Counted from the first letter of the stretch, positions 1 through 6,677 are shown. The stretch is 9,146 nucleotides of DNA from Halobacteriales archaeon QS_9_70_65 (GCA_003023535.1 PXSC01000156.1:1-9146); one strand, 5' to 3'. Notes: generated from the letters alone by a model not told the origin. Program-made: numbers and translations.

Positions 1-45
1 GCGACACCGGGCCGTTTGAAGTGGGTCCGACACCCACCTGCGGGT

Positions 46-1452
46 ATGAGTCTGTTCGGGACGGCCGGTATTCGCGGAGACGCCGCCGCCGAGGTGACGC
101 CGTCGCTGGCGCTGTCGGTCGGGCGGGCGGCCGCCGCCGACGGCGCGGAGTTCGTCGTCGGTCGGGACGGCCGCGGGACGGGCCCGGCGCTCGCGGCCGC
201 CGTCGAGGCCGGGCTGACCAGCGGCGGCGCCGACGTCGTCAGGGTGGGACGCGTCCCGACGCCGGCGCTGGCCTTCGCCGCCCGCGGCCGCCGGGGTGTG
301 ATGGTGACCGCCAGCCACAACCCGCCGTCGGACAACGGGCTGAAGCTGTTCGTCGACGGTACCGAATACGACCGCGACGCCGAGCGCGCGGTCGCCGACC
401 GGGTCGACGGCGTCGGCGCCGTCGACCCGGACCGCTGGGGAACGGTCACCCGGGCAGCGGTGCTCGACGACTACCGCGACGCCGTCGTCGACTACGCCCG
501 CCGGCGGGTCGGCGGCTGCGAGGGGCTGACCGTCGCCGTCGACTGCGGCAACGGCGTCGGGGGGCTGGCGACGCCACAGGTGCTCCGGGCGCTCGGCGCC
601 GACGTCCGCGCCCTGGAGGCCAACGTCGATGGCCACTTCCCCGGCCGGGAGTCGAAGCCGACGCCGGAGAGCCTCGCGGCCCTGCGGTCGTTCGTCGCCG
701 GCGGCGACGTCGACCTCGGAATCGGTCACGACGGCGACGCCGACCGGACGGTCGTCGTCGACGCCGACGGCGAGGTGGTCCACGAGGACACCGTTCTGGC
801 GATTCTCGCCGAGTTCTACACCCGGGCCAGCGACGCCGACGACCCCGTGGTGGTGACGACGCCGAACGCCTCCGCCCGGGTCGACGAGCGGGTCGACGCC
901 GCCTCCGGCCGCGTCGAGCGGGTCCGACTCGGCGCGCTCCACGAGGGAATCGCCGACGCACGGGCCGCCGGCGGCGACGGGACGGACGTGGCCTTCGCCG
1001 GCGAGCCGTGGAAACACGTCCACACCGCCTTCGGGCCGTGGATCGACGGCGTCGCCGGCGCCGCCGTCGTCTCGGCGCTGGTCGCCCGCGACGGTCTCTC
1101 AGCCCTCCGGGACCCGGTCACGGAGCGACCCTACCGGAAGGTCAGCGTCGAGTGCCCGGACGACCACAAGGAGCGGGCGATGGCGCTGTTGCGGGAGCGG
1201 CTGCCCGAGGAGTTCCCCGGCGCCGGCGTCGACACCGAGTACGGCGTCAGGCTGACCCTCGACGGCGGCGCCTGGACGCTGGTACGGCCGAGCGGAACCG
1301 AACCGTACGTCCGTGCCTACGCCGAGAGCGAGGCCGTCGACCGGCTGGTCGCGGAGGTGGTCGCCGTCGTCGAGCGGGCCGTCGAGGACGCCGCGGGTGC
1401 CGCCGACGCCGGCGCCGCGAATGCCGTGGATGCCGACGACGCCGGGGAGTAA
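46..1452 (+). CDS. Phosphohexomutase-family protein (phosphoglucomutase/phosphomannomutase/GlmM-like)
   Basis: This is an alpha-D-phosphohexomutase of 468 residues, which moves phosphate between C1 and C6 (or C5) of a sugar phosphate in the cytoplasm. All four active-site elements are visible. The catalytic phosphoserine loop TASHNP has Ser90. The Mg-binding loop is DGDADR at 229-234. The sugar-recognition loop contains GEPW at 319-322. The C-terminal phosphate-binding loop RPSGTEPYVR is at 414-423. The usual family length is 440-460; the excess is an Ala/Asp-rich tail after about residue 450. I chose the ATG at 46 because the protein then begins MSLFGTAGIRGD, the normal family N-terminus; an in-frame ATG at 16 would add ten residues unlike the family. 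Substrate cannot be read from sequence: glucose, mannose, glucosamine or pentose phosphates are all possible. The adjacent nucleoside genes make a pentose-1-phosphate role worth considering, but that is inference. Confidence 0.93.
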   Translation: MSLFGTAGIRGDAAAEVTPSLALSVGRAAAADGAEFVVGRDGRGTGPALAAAVEAGLTSGGADVVRVGRVPTPALAFAARGRRGVMVTASHNPPSDNGLKLFVDGTEYDRDAERAVADRVDGVGAVDPDRWGTVTRAAVLDDYRDAVVDYARRRVGGCEGLTVAVDCGNGVGGLATPQVLRALGADVRALEANVDGHFPGRESKPTPESLAALRSFVAGGDVDLGIGHDGDADRTVVVDADGEVVHEDTVLAILAEFYTRASDADDPVVVTTPNASARVDERVDAASGRVERVRLGALHEGIADARAAGGDGTDVAFAGEPWKHVHTAFGPWIDGVAGAAVVSALVARDGLSALRDPVTERPYRKVSVECPDDHKERAMALLRERLPEEFPGAGVDTEYGVRLTLDGGAWTLVRPSGTEPYVRAYAESEAVDRLVAEVVAVVERAVEDAAGAADAGAANAVDADDAGE

Positions 1453-1458
1453 TTATTT
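1451..1458 (+). promoter_or_regulatory. TATA-like box for the cdd-udp unit
   Basis: The AT-rich octamer aattattt is conspicuous in very GC-rich surroundings. It is centred about 28 bases before the cdd ATG at 1483, the position expected for a leaderless or very short-leader haloarchaeal transcript. Its first bases overlap the TAA stop codon of the upstream mutase gene. So the broken cdd and the intact udp probably have their own promoter and do not depend only on read-through. Confidence 0.6.
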
Positions 1459-1482
1459 GCACGCGCCGGCCGAGGCGTCGGC

Positions 1483-1769
1483 ATGGAGGACACGGACCTG
1501 CTCGAGCGGGCGCGGGCGGCCGTCGACCGCTCGTACGCCCCCTACTCGGGGTACCGGGTCGGGGCGGCCCTCGAGACCGCTCGTTCCGGCGGGTCGCGGT
1601 CAGCTCCGCCGACCGGGACGGCGTCACCCCCTGCGGGATGTGCCGGCAGTCGCTGTCGGAGTTCTGCGAGGCCGACCTGCGGGTGATCTGCGAGGGCGCC
1701 GACGGCCCGACGACCTACACGCTCGGCGAGCTGCTGCCGCGGGCCATCGGACGGGAGAACCTGACGTGA
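1483..1769 (+). pseudogene. cdd: Cytidine deaminase, internally deleted and frameshifted
   Basis: This is a remnant of cytidine deaminase (cytidine to uridine, pyrimidine salvage). The first part, from ATG 1483 to about 1580, encodes the usual N-terminus, including YAPYSGYRVGAALETA. The last part, from about 1581 to the TGA at 1767-1769, is in another frame. It encodes SFRRVAVSSADRDGVTPCGM and the rest of the PCGMCRQ zinc motif (1629-1649), then a normal C-terminus. Intact family members are about 130 residues, whereas only 287 bases remain. About 36 codons plus a frame change are missing between the halves. That segment normally holds the CNxEN substrate motif and the [C/H]AE motif, with one zinc ligand and the catalytic glutamate. 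Read from its ATG, the product would be a 67-residue peptide ending at 1686. It is not functional unless the gap is an assembly or sequencing error. The 3' end overlaps the udp start. Confidence 0.88.
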
Positions 1770-2590
1770 CGGACGACGGCGAGGATCCGAGCGACGAAGT
1801 CCAGTACCACGTCGAGCTGGGCGACGGCGACGTCGAGGGGCCGGTGCTGCTACCCGGCGACCCCGACCGCGTCGACGTCGTCGCCGACCGCTGGGACGAC
1901 CACACCGAGCGGGCCGGCCACCGCGAGTACCGGACGCTGGTCGGCAGCTACGACGGCGAGCCGGTGACGGTCACGTCGACGGGCATCGGCTCGCCGTCGG
2001 CGGCCATCGCCGTCGAGGAGCTGGCCCGGGTCGGCGCCGAGACGTTCATCCGGGTCGGCTCCTGCGGCGCCATCCGCGAGGAGGCGTCCGTCGGCGACCT
2101 CGTCATCACGACCGCCGCGGTCCGCCAAGAGGGCACCAGCGACGAGTACGTCCGCCCGGAGTACCCCGCCGCCGCCGACGACGAGGTGGTGACGGCGCTG
2201 GTCACGGCCGCCGAGCGGCTCGGCCACGACTACCACCTCGGGGTCACCTGCTCGACGGACTCGTTTTACGCCGGCCAGTCCCGACCCGGCTTCGAGGGGT
2301 TCCGGGCGGCCGGCGCCGAAGCGCGCATCGAGGCGCTGCAGGAGGCCGGCGTCGTCAACTTCGAGATGGAGGCCAGCGCCATCCTGACGCTGGCGAGCCT
2401 CTACGGCCTCCGGGCGGGCGCCGTCTGTACGGTGTATGCCAATCGCGTCACCGGCGAGTTCCGCACCGAGGGCGAGGCGAAAGCCGCCGAGACGGCGTCG
2501 CTTGCGGCCGCCATCCTCGCGCGGATGGACCGCCGCGTAGCCGAGGCCGGCGCCGACCGCTGGACCGCCGACATGTCGCTCCCGGAGTGA
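1766..2590 (+). CDS. udp: Uridine phosphorylase-family nucleoside phosphorylase
   Basis: This 274-residue cytoplasmic protein belongs to the PNP/Udp phosphorylase superfamily, which splits a nucleoside with phosphate into base and (deoxy)ribose-1-phosphate. The N-terminal phosphate-loop motif GDPDR is at 31-35. TGIGSPSA follows, then the phosphate-binding strand RVGSCGAI at 96-103. The ribose-binding motif FEMEAS at 199-204 is diagnostic for the Udp branch. The GTG start at 1766 overlaps the TGA of cdd (GTGA); no closer ATG exists, and the residues before GDPDR match a normal N-terminus. This overlap implies translation coupled to cdd in the ancestor, which the cdd frameshift would disturb. 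Uridine is the likeliest substrate from the motif and from the cdd neighbour. Guanosine or inosine use is possible, because haloarchaeal family members vary. Confidence 0.92.
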   Translation: MTDDGEDPSDEVQYHVELGDGDVEGPVLLPGDPDRVDVVADRWDDHTERAGHREYRTLVGSYDGEPVTVTSTGIGSPSAAIAVEELARVGAETFIRVGSCGAIREEASVGDLVITTAAVRQEGTSDEYVRPEYPAAADDEVVTALVTAAERLGHDYHLGVTCSTDSFYAGQSRPGFEGFRAAGAEARIEALQEAGVVNFEMEASAILTLASLYGLRAGAVCTVYANRVTGEFRTEGEAKAAETASLAAAILARMDRRVAEAGADRWTADMSLPE

Positions 2591-2613
2591 CCGGACGACC
2601 GACCACCAGAAGA

Positions 2614-2620
2614 CATTTAC
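2614..2620 (+). promoter_or_regulatory. TATA-like box for the lipoprotein gene
   Basis: The AT-rich heptamer catttac is centred about 26 bases before the GTG at 2643. This fits a leaderless transcript and supports the GTG start, which has no clear Shine-Dalgarno sequence. Confidence 0.5.
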
Positions 2621-2642
2621 CGGATTCCGCCTCCCGACCCGT

Positions 2643-3497
2643 GTGGAGCGCCGCCAGTTCCTTACGAGCGGAACCGCCCTCCTGTCGGTCGCTATCGCCG
2701 GATGCGCCGACTCGAGCACCGTGCTCGACTTAGAGTCGGCATCCGACGAGGAGATCGCCGACAAAGCGTCGACGACCGCCGACCCCGGCTCCGAGGAGCG
2801 CCGGGTCCTCGCGTCGGCCCGCGACGACGGGTCGGCCACGCGACGCGGCCGAGAGGAACTGTTCGACCGGACCGACACCGTCCGTGTCGACGGGGCCTTC
2901 TACGAGGTCTCGGAGACCCGAGTCGAGAGCGGCGAGGCGACGGTGTACGATGTCGACGTCGCGTTCAACCCGGACGACACGAAGGCAGCGGTCGGCGAGG
3001 TCGCCTACGATGACCTCCCGGAGTACGACCGGGAGCAGTTGTCGTTCATCGCCGACGGCCAGGAACCGGCGGACGAGGAAGGGTACGACGTCGACGTCGA
3101 CTACGGCACCGCCGAGGCGGTCGGCGACCGGTCGGCGCTCGTCCCCGAACAGGAGTACGACATCGTCACCCACGAGGGGGACCGCTACCGGGTCGAGGTC
3201 GAGTCGCAGACGGTCTCGGAGGGCGGGTACCGCTACGAGGTGACGGAGGTCGCCCCCGACGTCGAGGCCTTCGCCGACCAGGTCCGCGAGGAGTACCTGT
3301 TCACGCTGACCGGCCTCTCGGCGGCCGAACGCGAGGTGGTCGAGGAGGCCATCGACGGCGCCTACTACGAGGACGACGACGCGTTCCGGTCGGTGGTCGA
3401 CCAGGTCCGGGACCACGAGGGGCTGGACGTCGACGACTTCTACGGGACGTGGCTGCTCAGCTACGAGAACGAGGAGTACGTCACCTACGTCGAGTGA
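2643..3497 (+). CDS. Tat-exported acidic lipoprotein of unknown function
   Basis: This 284-residue protein is not one I recognise by function. It starts MERRQFLTSG, with a twin-arginine motif (RRQFL) and a short hydrophobic stretch (residues 11-19). A lipobox IAGC follows, so cleavage before Cys21 would leave a lipid-anchored protein on the outer face of the membrane, the usual design of haloarchaeal Tat lipoproteins. The mature part is very acidic and tyrosine-rich. It has two similar segments, about residues 79-133 and 172-233. Each starts with a strand like FYEV or YRVEV, continues with a turn and a Y-x-V strand, and ends in a helix containing REQL or REVV; this suggests an internal duplication. 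The start is GTG, chosen because it places RR at positions 3-4 and fits the promoter spacing. The stop lies directly against the right end of the insertion element. A surface or cell-envelope role is inference only. Confidence 0.8.
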   Translation: MERRQFLTSGTALLSVAIAGCADSSTVLDLESASDEEIADKASTTADPGSEERRVLASARDDGSATRRGREELFDRTDTVRVDGAFYEVSETRVESGEATVYDVDVAFNPDDTKAAVGEVAYDDLPEYDREQLSFIADGQEPADEEGYDVDVDYGTAEAVGDRSALVPEQEYDIVTHEGDRYRVEVESQTVSEGGYRYEVTEVAPDVEAFADQVREEYLFTLTGLSAAEREVVEEAIDGAYYEDDDAFRSVVDQVRDHEGLDVDDFYGTWLLSYENEEYVTYVE

Positions 3498-3506
3498 TGA
3501 CATCCT

Positions 3507-3526
3507 CCGCGCCGTTCGCGGCGCGG
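3507..3526. repeat. Right-end hairpin of the IS1341-type element
   Basis: This is a perfect inverted repeat with 8-base arms (ccgcgccg and cggcgcgg) around a 4-base loop. It is about 23 bases beyond the tnpB stop in the tnpB direction. It matches the subterminal hairpin that TnpA recognises in IS200/IS605 elements, and it would also be the 3' stem of a TnpB guide RNA. Confidence 0.7.
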
Positions 3527-3548
3527 TTTCCCGACCGCAGTTGGGATA

Positions 3549-4787
3549 TTATGGTTTGCGGCCCACGACCTGTTCTTGTGGGCGTACTCGGCCCGTCGAT
3601 TTGTCGAACAGGCGGACCGCTGGCTGTGCCATCCAGCCGTTATCCCTATCTCCTCCGTCGCAGGCGAGACTCGGGAGTACCTTCTCGCGGATGTTCTCCG
3701 CGCCGTTGATGTCCGCGTTAGCGACCGTCTCACACGACTCGCAGACGTACAACCCGCGCTCGACGCGCTGGCTTCCGTCCTTGGTACTACAGACTGAGCA
3801 GGACTTGGACGTACCCCGCTCGTCCACCTGCTCCACGTTGATGCGGTGTTCCTCGGCCTTGTATCCGAGCATCTGCGTGAAGCGGTCGAACGCCCACCCG
3901 TGCAGGTCGAGGTTGCCGTTGTCGCCCCAATCCTCGCCGCCCCGGATGCCCGAGAGGTCCCCCACGATGATGGTGCCGACGCCGCGCTCGGCGCACCGCT
4001 CAACGATGTCCTTCGACAGTCGCACTTGGCGCGCTCTTTCTGGAACCAGTATTCGTCCTCTTTGAGCGCACCACCGGGGTACAGGATACCCTCGTCACCG
4101 AACGACACGGCGGCGAAGTTCGAGATGCCGAGGTCAACACCTGCCACCTCGTCGCCCGGTGGCCCCGGGTCGATTTCGTGGCGGCAGACGAAGTGCAACC
4201 GCCACTCGCCGCGGTCATACACCGCCCGGACCTGCTGGACGTTCTCAATGCTTACGTCGGGGTCAGCAGCGTACTCGCAGAGAATGAAGTCGCTCCACCC
4301 GTCTTTGAGGTTGCGGCCTTTCGAGAGGCGGACGCGCCCGTTCTCGGTGTCGTTCTTAAACCCGTCTTCCTTGAACGTGACCGTCGAGCGTGGGTGCTGG
4401 TCGCCGCGTTTGCGGTATGTTGGCGGGTTCGCGTTCTGATTCCCGTTTTGCCGATGGCCGTACCACGACTTGAATGCCTCAGCGAGTTCTTGGATGACTC
4501 GCTGTGCTCAAAAATCTTCGATTTTTGGCATCACGAAACGGCTCCGCCGTTTCGAACGAACTGGACTGTGCGTTGAGGTCCGCGTAGCGTTCGTTGGATT
4601 TGAGGTACGAGGAAAGCTCGGCGTGGCCGGGAATGTGGCCTGTTTCACTCCAGATACGCTCGGCTGTCCACCGAGCGATGTTCCAGAGTTTCGAGGCGGC
4701 GAACCCGAGCGAATCGAGGCCGTCACGCACCTGTCGCTGATTGCGGATAGAGGCGACGTGGGTGCGCGTGACCGTTCGATTCGCCAT
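3549..4787 (-). pseudogene. tnpB: TnpB RNA-guided endonuclease, disrupted by an insertion and a deletion
   Basis: TnpB proteins are RNA-guided RuvC nucleases encoded by IS200/IS605 elements. Three blocks can be joined. Block A starts at ATG 4787 (MANRTVTRTH) and runs to about 4560. Block B runs from about 4504 to about 4022 in another frame and includes VIQELAEAFKSWY and the RuvC-I motif GVDLGISN (Asp codon 4133-4135). Block C runs from about 4019 to the TAA at 3549 in a third frame. It holds VGDLSGI, the CxxC...CxxC zinc ribbon (3732-3800) and the RuvC-III motif NADINGAEN (Asp codon 3711-3713). Between A and B is a 55-bp double-hairpin insertion. Between B and C the usual linker helix of some 24 residues is missing and the frame changes. 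The residue before DL in block C is Gly, where canonical TnpB has the catalytic Glu. No single frame can give a full protein. Confidence 0.87.
4505..4559. repeat. 55-bp double-hairpin insertion inside tnpB
   Basis: Removing these 55 bases restores the tnpB frame, giving NAQSSQRVIQEL, so the boundaries come from frame and from the TnpB motif. The insert holds two perfect hairpins. The one at 4534-4554 has 9-base arms (cgaaacggc/gccgtttcg) and a 3-base loop tcc. The one at 4509-4527 has 8-base arms (caaaaatc/gatttttg) and a 3-base loop ttc. The spacer is about 6 bases. No coding capacity is likely. It has the form of a very small hairpin-ended mobile sequence, but I cannot identify a family. 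Confidence 0.75.
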
Positions 4788-4882
4788 ACGTAGACTGTAT
4801 AGCTCAGCAGACAAGTAACTTCTGGTGGAATGTCCAGTCGGAGGGCATCATTGGTTGTTCTCCTAAGTCAACGCGATTCACA

Positions 4883-4900
4883 CCCGCCCTGAAGGGCGGG
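4883..4900. repeat. Left-end hairpin of the IS1341-type element
   Basis: This is a perfect inverted repeat with 8-base arms (cccgccct and agggcggg) around a GA loop. It is about 95 bases upstream of the tnpB start in the tnpB direction. It is the likely left-end recognition hairpin. It also lies 37 bases downstream of the acyl-CoA synthetase stop and could affect the 3' end of that transcript. Confidence 0.65.
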
Positions 4901-4937
4901 ACTCTCTTGCTGCAAAAGGTAGAGCGAACTCCGACCG

Positions 4938-6644
4938 CTACAGATCCTCGCTGGAGCCGAGCGAGCCGTCGAGGCGCGTCTCGACGTCCTCCTCGAGCTT
5001 GAACCGCTGTACCTTCTGCGTGGCGCTGCGCGGTAACTCGTCGAGGAAGAACACTCGCCGCGGGTGGGCGTAGGTGGCGACGTAGTCGAGCGAGAACTCC
5101 CGGAGGTCCTCCTCGGACGCGTCGGCGCCGGCCTCGAGAACGACGTAGGCGACCGGCGCCTCGCCTTTGATCTCGTGGGGGGCGCCGACGACGGCGGCCT
5201 CGGCGACGGCCGGATGTTCGTAGAGAGCGTCCTCGACCTCGGCGGGGTAGATGTTCTCGCCGCCGGCGATGATCATGTCGTCGGCGCGGTCGACCATCCA
5301 GAAGTAGCCGTCCTCGTCGACGCGGGCGATGTCCTCGGTGTAGAACCAGCCGTCGTCGTCGAAGACGGCGTCGGTTTTCTCCGGCCGCCGGTAGTACCCC
5401 TCGAAGACGGTCGGCCCGCGGACGGCGATCTCGCCGGTCACCTGCTCCTCGTCGTCGAAGTCGATGTCGTCGGCCGGATGCGGCTCGAGGTCGTCGGGTC
5501 CGACGCGGGTCTCGCGGCTCTCAGGATCGACGAGCTTCAGCTCGACGCCCCGCAGCGCCGGCCCGATACAGCCGGCGGCCTTGCGGACGCCGCGGGCCGG
5601 CTCGACGCAGCCGGCGGGACCGGTTTCGGTCATCCCCCAGCCTTCGGTCATCGGAACGCCCCACGCCTCCTCGATGGTCCGGCGGGTGTCGTCGGCCAGC
5701 GGCGCCGCCGCACAGATGACGTCCGTCAGCGACTCCATGTCGTAGGCGTCGGGCTCCTGGCGGTAGGTCTGCCACATCATGTTGTACAGCGCGGGCACGC
5801 CGGCGAAGTTCGTCACGTCGCGTCGGGAGATGGTCTGCAGCATCATCTCGGGGTCCGGCCGCGGGATGAGATGCATCGTCGCGCCGCCGTGGAGGTAGGT
5901 CCCCTGGATGGCGTTCAGCGCGTAGATGTGGAACATCGGGAGCACGAGGACGATGCTGTCGTCGGGGTCGACCGGCAGCCCGCCCTTGTCGTAGGACTCG
6001 ATCGTCGACAGCAGGTTCTCGTGGGTGAGCAGGACGCCCTTCGGCTTGCCGGTCGTCCCGGAGGTGTACGGCTGGCAGGCGACGTCGTCGGGGGCCCGGT
6101 CGACGACGTCGAACTCGTCGTCGGCCGCCGCGACCGCCTGGGAGTAGTTGACGACGCCGTCGTCGCTCACGCCGGAGACGTAGACGTTCGCGACGCCGGC
6201 CCGCTCGGCGAGGTCGGTCGGCCCGACGATGCGGCCCTCCTCGGTGTCCATCCCGCCCGCGAGCAGCGGCGAGCCGACCATATGGTCGACGTCGCCGTCC
6301 TCCAGGACGAACTCCAGGGTGTTGGGGTCCATCCGGAGGTTCAGCGGCACCGGGATGGCGCCGGCTTTGTGCACACCGAAGTACGCCTCCGGGAACTGGT
6401 CGGTGTTGGGGATGTACAGCCCGACGCGGTCGCCGGCCCCGACGCCGTTGTCGACGAGGACGTTCGCGACGGCGTTGGCCCGGGCCTCCAGCTCCGCGAA
6501 CGACGTCTCCTGGCCCATGAACGTGAGAGCGGTCTTGTCGCCGTACCGGTGGGCAGCCATCGACGGCAGGACGCCCATGTGCCGTAGCGGCTCGCCGTTG
6601 TGGTACTCCATGCGCCGGACGTACCGTGGAAAATTATTAAACAT
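4938..6644 (-). CDS. AMP-forming acyl-CoA synthetase (fatty-acid--CoA ligase family)
   Basis: This 568-residue cytoplasmic enzyme belongs to the ANL adenylating superfamily. It joins a carboxylic acid, probably a fatty acid, to CoA through an acyl-AMP intermediate. In order, it shows the phosphate loop YTSGTTGKPKG (193-203), the PMFHIYA segment, GWGMTET (335-341), DGWFYTED (431-438), the hinge region DRADDMIIAGGENIYPAEVE (452-471) and the C-terminal LPRSATQKVQ with the catalytic Lys544. In that last motif Gln replaces the usual Gly before Lys. Length is normal for the family. I chose ATG 6644 (MFNNFPRYVRR) over an in-frame GTG at 6674 because the only TATA-like box nearby would place transcription start after the GTG; an internal Met twelve codons later is another option. 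It stands alone on this strand. Chain-length preference cannot be read. Confidence 0.92.
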   Translation of the reverse strand: MFNNFPRYVRRMEYHNGEPLRHMGVLPSMAAHRYGDKTALTFMGQETSFAELEARANAVANVLVDNGVGAGDRVGLYIPNTDQFPEAYFGVHKAGAIPVPLNLRMDPNTLEFVLEDGDVDHMVGSPLLAGGMDTEEGRIVGPTDLAERAGVANVYVSGVSDDGVVNYSQAVAAADDEFDVVDRAPDDVACQPYTSGTTGKPKGVLLTHENLLSTIESYDKGGLPVDPDDSIVLVLPMFHIYALNAIQGTYLHGGATMHLIPRPDPEMMLQTISRRDVTNFAGVPALYNMMWQTYRQEPDAYDMESLTDVICAAAPLADDTRRTIEEAWGVPMTEGWGMTETGPAGCVEPARGVRKAAGCIGPALRGVELKLVDPESRETRVGPDDLEPHPADDIDFDDEEQVTGEIAVRGPTVFEGYYRRPEKTDAVFDDDGWFYTEDIARVDEDGYFWMVDRADDMIIAGGENIYPAEVEDALYEHPAVAEAAVVGAPHEIKGEAPVAYVVLEAGADASEEDLREFSLDYVATYAHPRRVFFLDELPRSATQKVQRFKLEEDVETRLDGSLGSSEDL

Positions 6645-6677
6645 TCGCCCGCTACCGCTGGTAGTGTTTGTCACGAG

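Larger units (their letters stand above)
3498..4905 (-). mobile_element. Degenerate IS200/IS605-superfamily element, IS1341 type (tnpB only)
   Basis: The element is identified by its minus-strand tnpB remnant and by a strong hairpin near each end: right end 3507-3526, left end 4883-4900. It lies between the stop codons of two convergent genes. No tnpA (Y1 HUH transposase) is present, so movement would need TnpA in trans. This superfamily does not make target-site duplications, and I see none. The right boundary at 3498 is placed where tgacatcctcc begins, just after the lipoprotein stop; the left boundary near 4905 is approximate. Its GC content is lower than that of the flanking genes. Two frame-breaking lesions show it has been decaying. 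Confidence 0.75.

Noticed and set aside
20..38. Small inverted repeat gtgggt/acccac just before the mutase start
   Set aside because: A 6-base arm with a 5-base loop is expected by chance in this composition, and the window starts too close to judge a leader or upstream terminator.
21..1480. Long Arg-rich plus-strand frame over the mutase gene
   Set aside because: It is an alternative-frame shadow; only its last part (after about 1581) is real, as the C-terminal half of cdd.
1850..2878. Minus-strand open frame of 342 codons
   Set aside because: It is antisense to udp and runs into the lipoprotein gene; it contains no recognisable motif and follows codon-position bias of the real genes.
2730..3503. 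Minus-strand open frame of 257 codons
   Set aside because: It mirrors the lipoprotein gene. The opposite strand has a complete Tat signal, lipobox and promoter spacing.
4793..4804. TATA-like tatac just upstream of the tnpB ATG
   Set aside because: It is only about 13 bases before the ATG, too close to act as the promoter for that start; a weaker element near 4813-4821 fits better but is not convincing.
3485..4814. Intact transposase gene
   Set aside because: Three frames are needed to read TnpB, with an insertion and a deletion between them; programmed frameshifting cannot explain a missing segment of some 24 residues.
5064..6587. Plus-strand open frame of 507 codons
   Set aside because: It lies antisense to the acyl-CoA synthetase, which has all family motifs. 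The long frame is the usual shadow of a high-GC gene, and its composition has no family signal.
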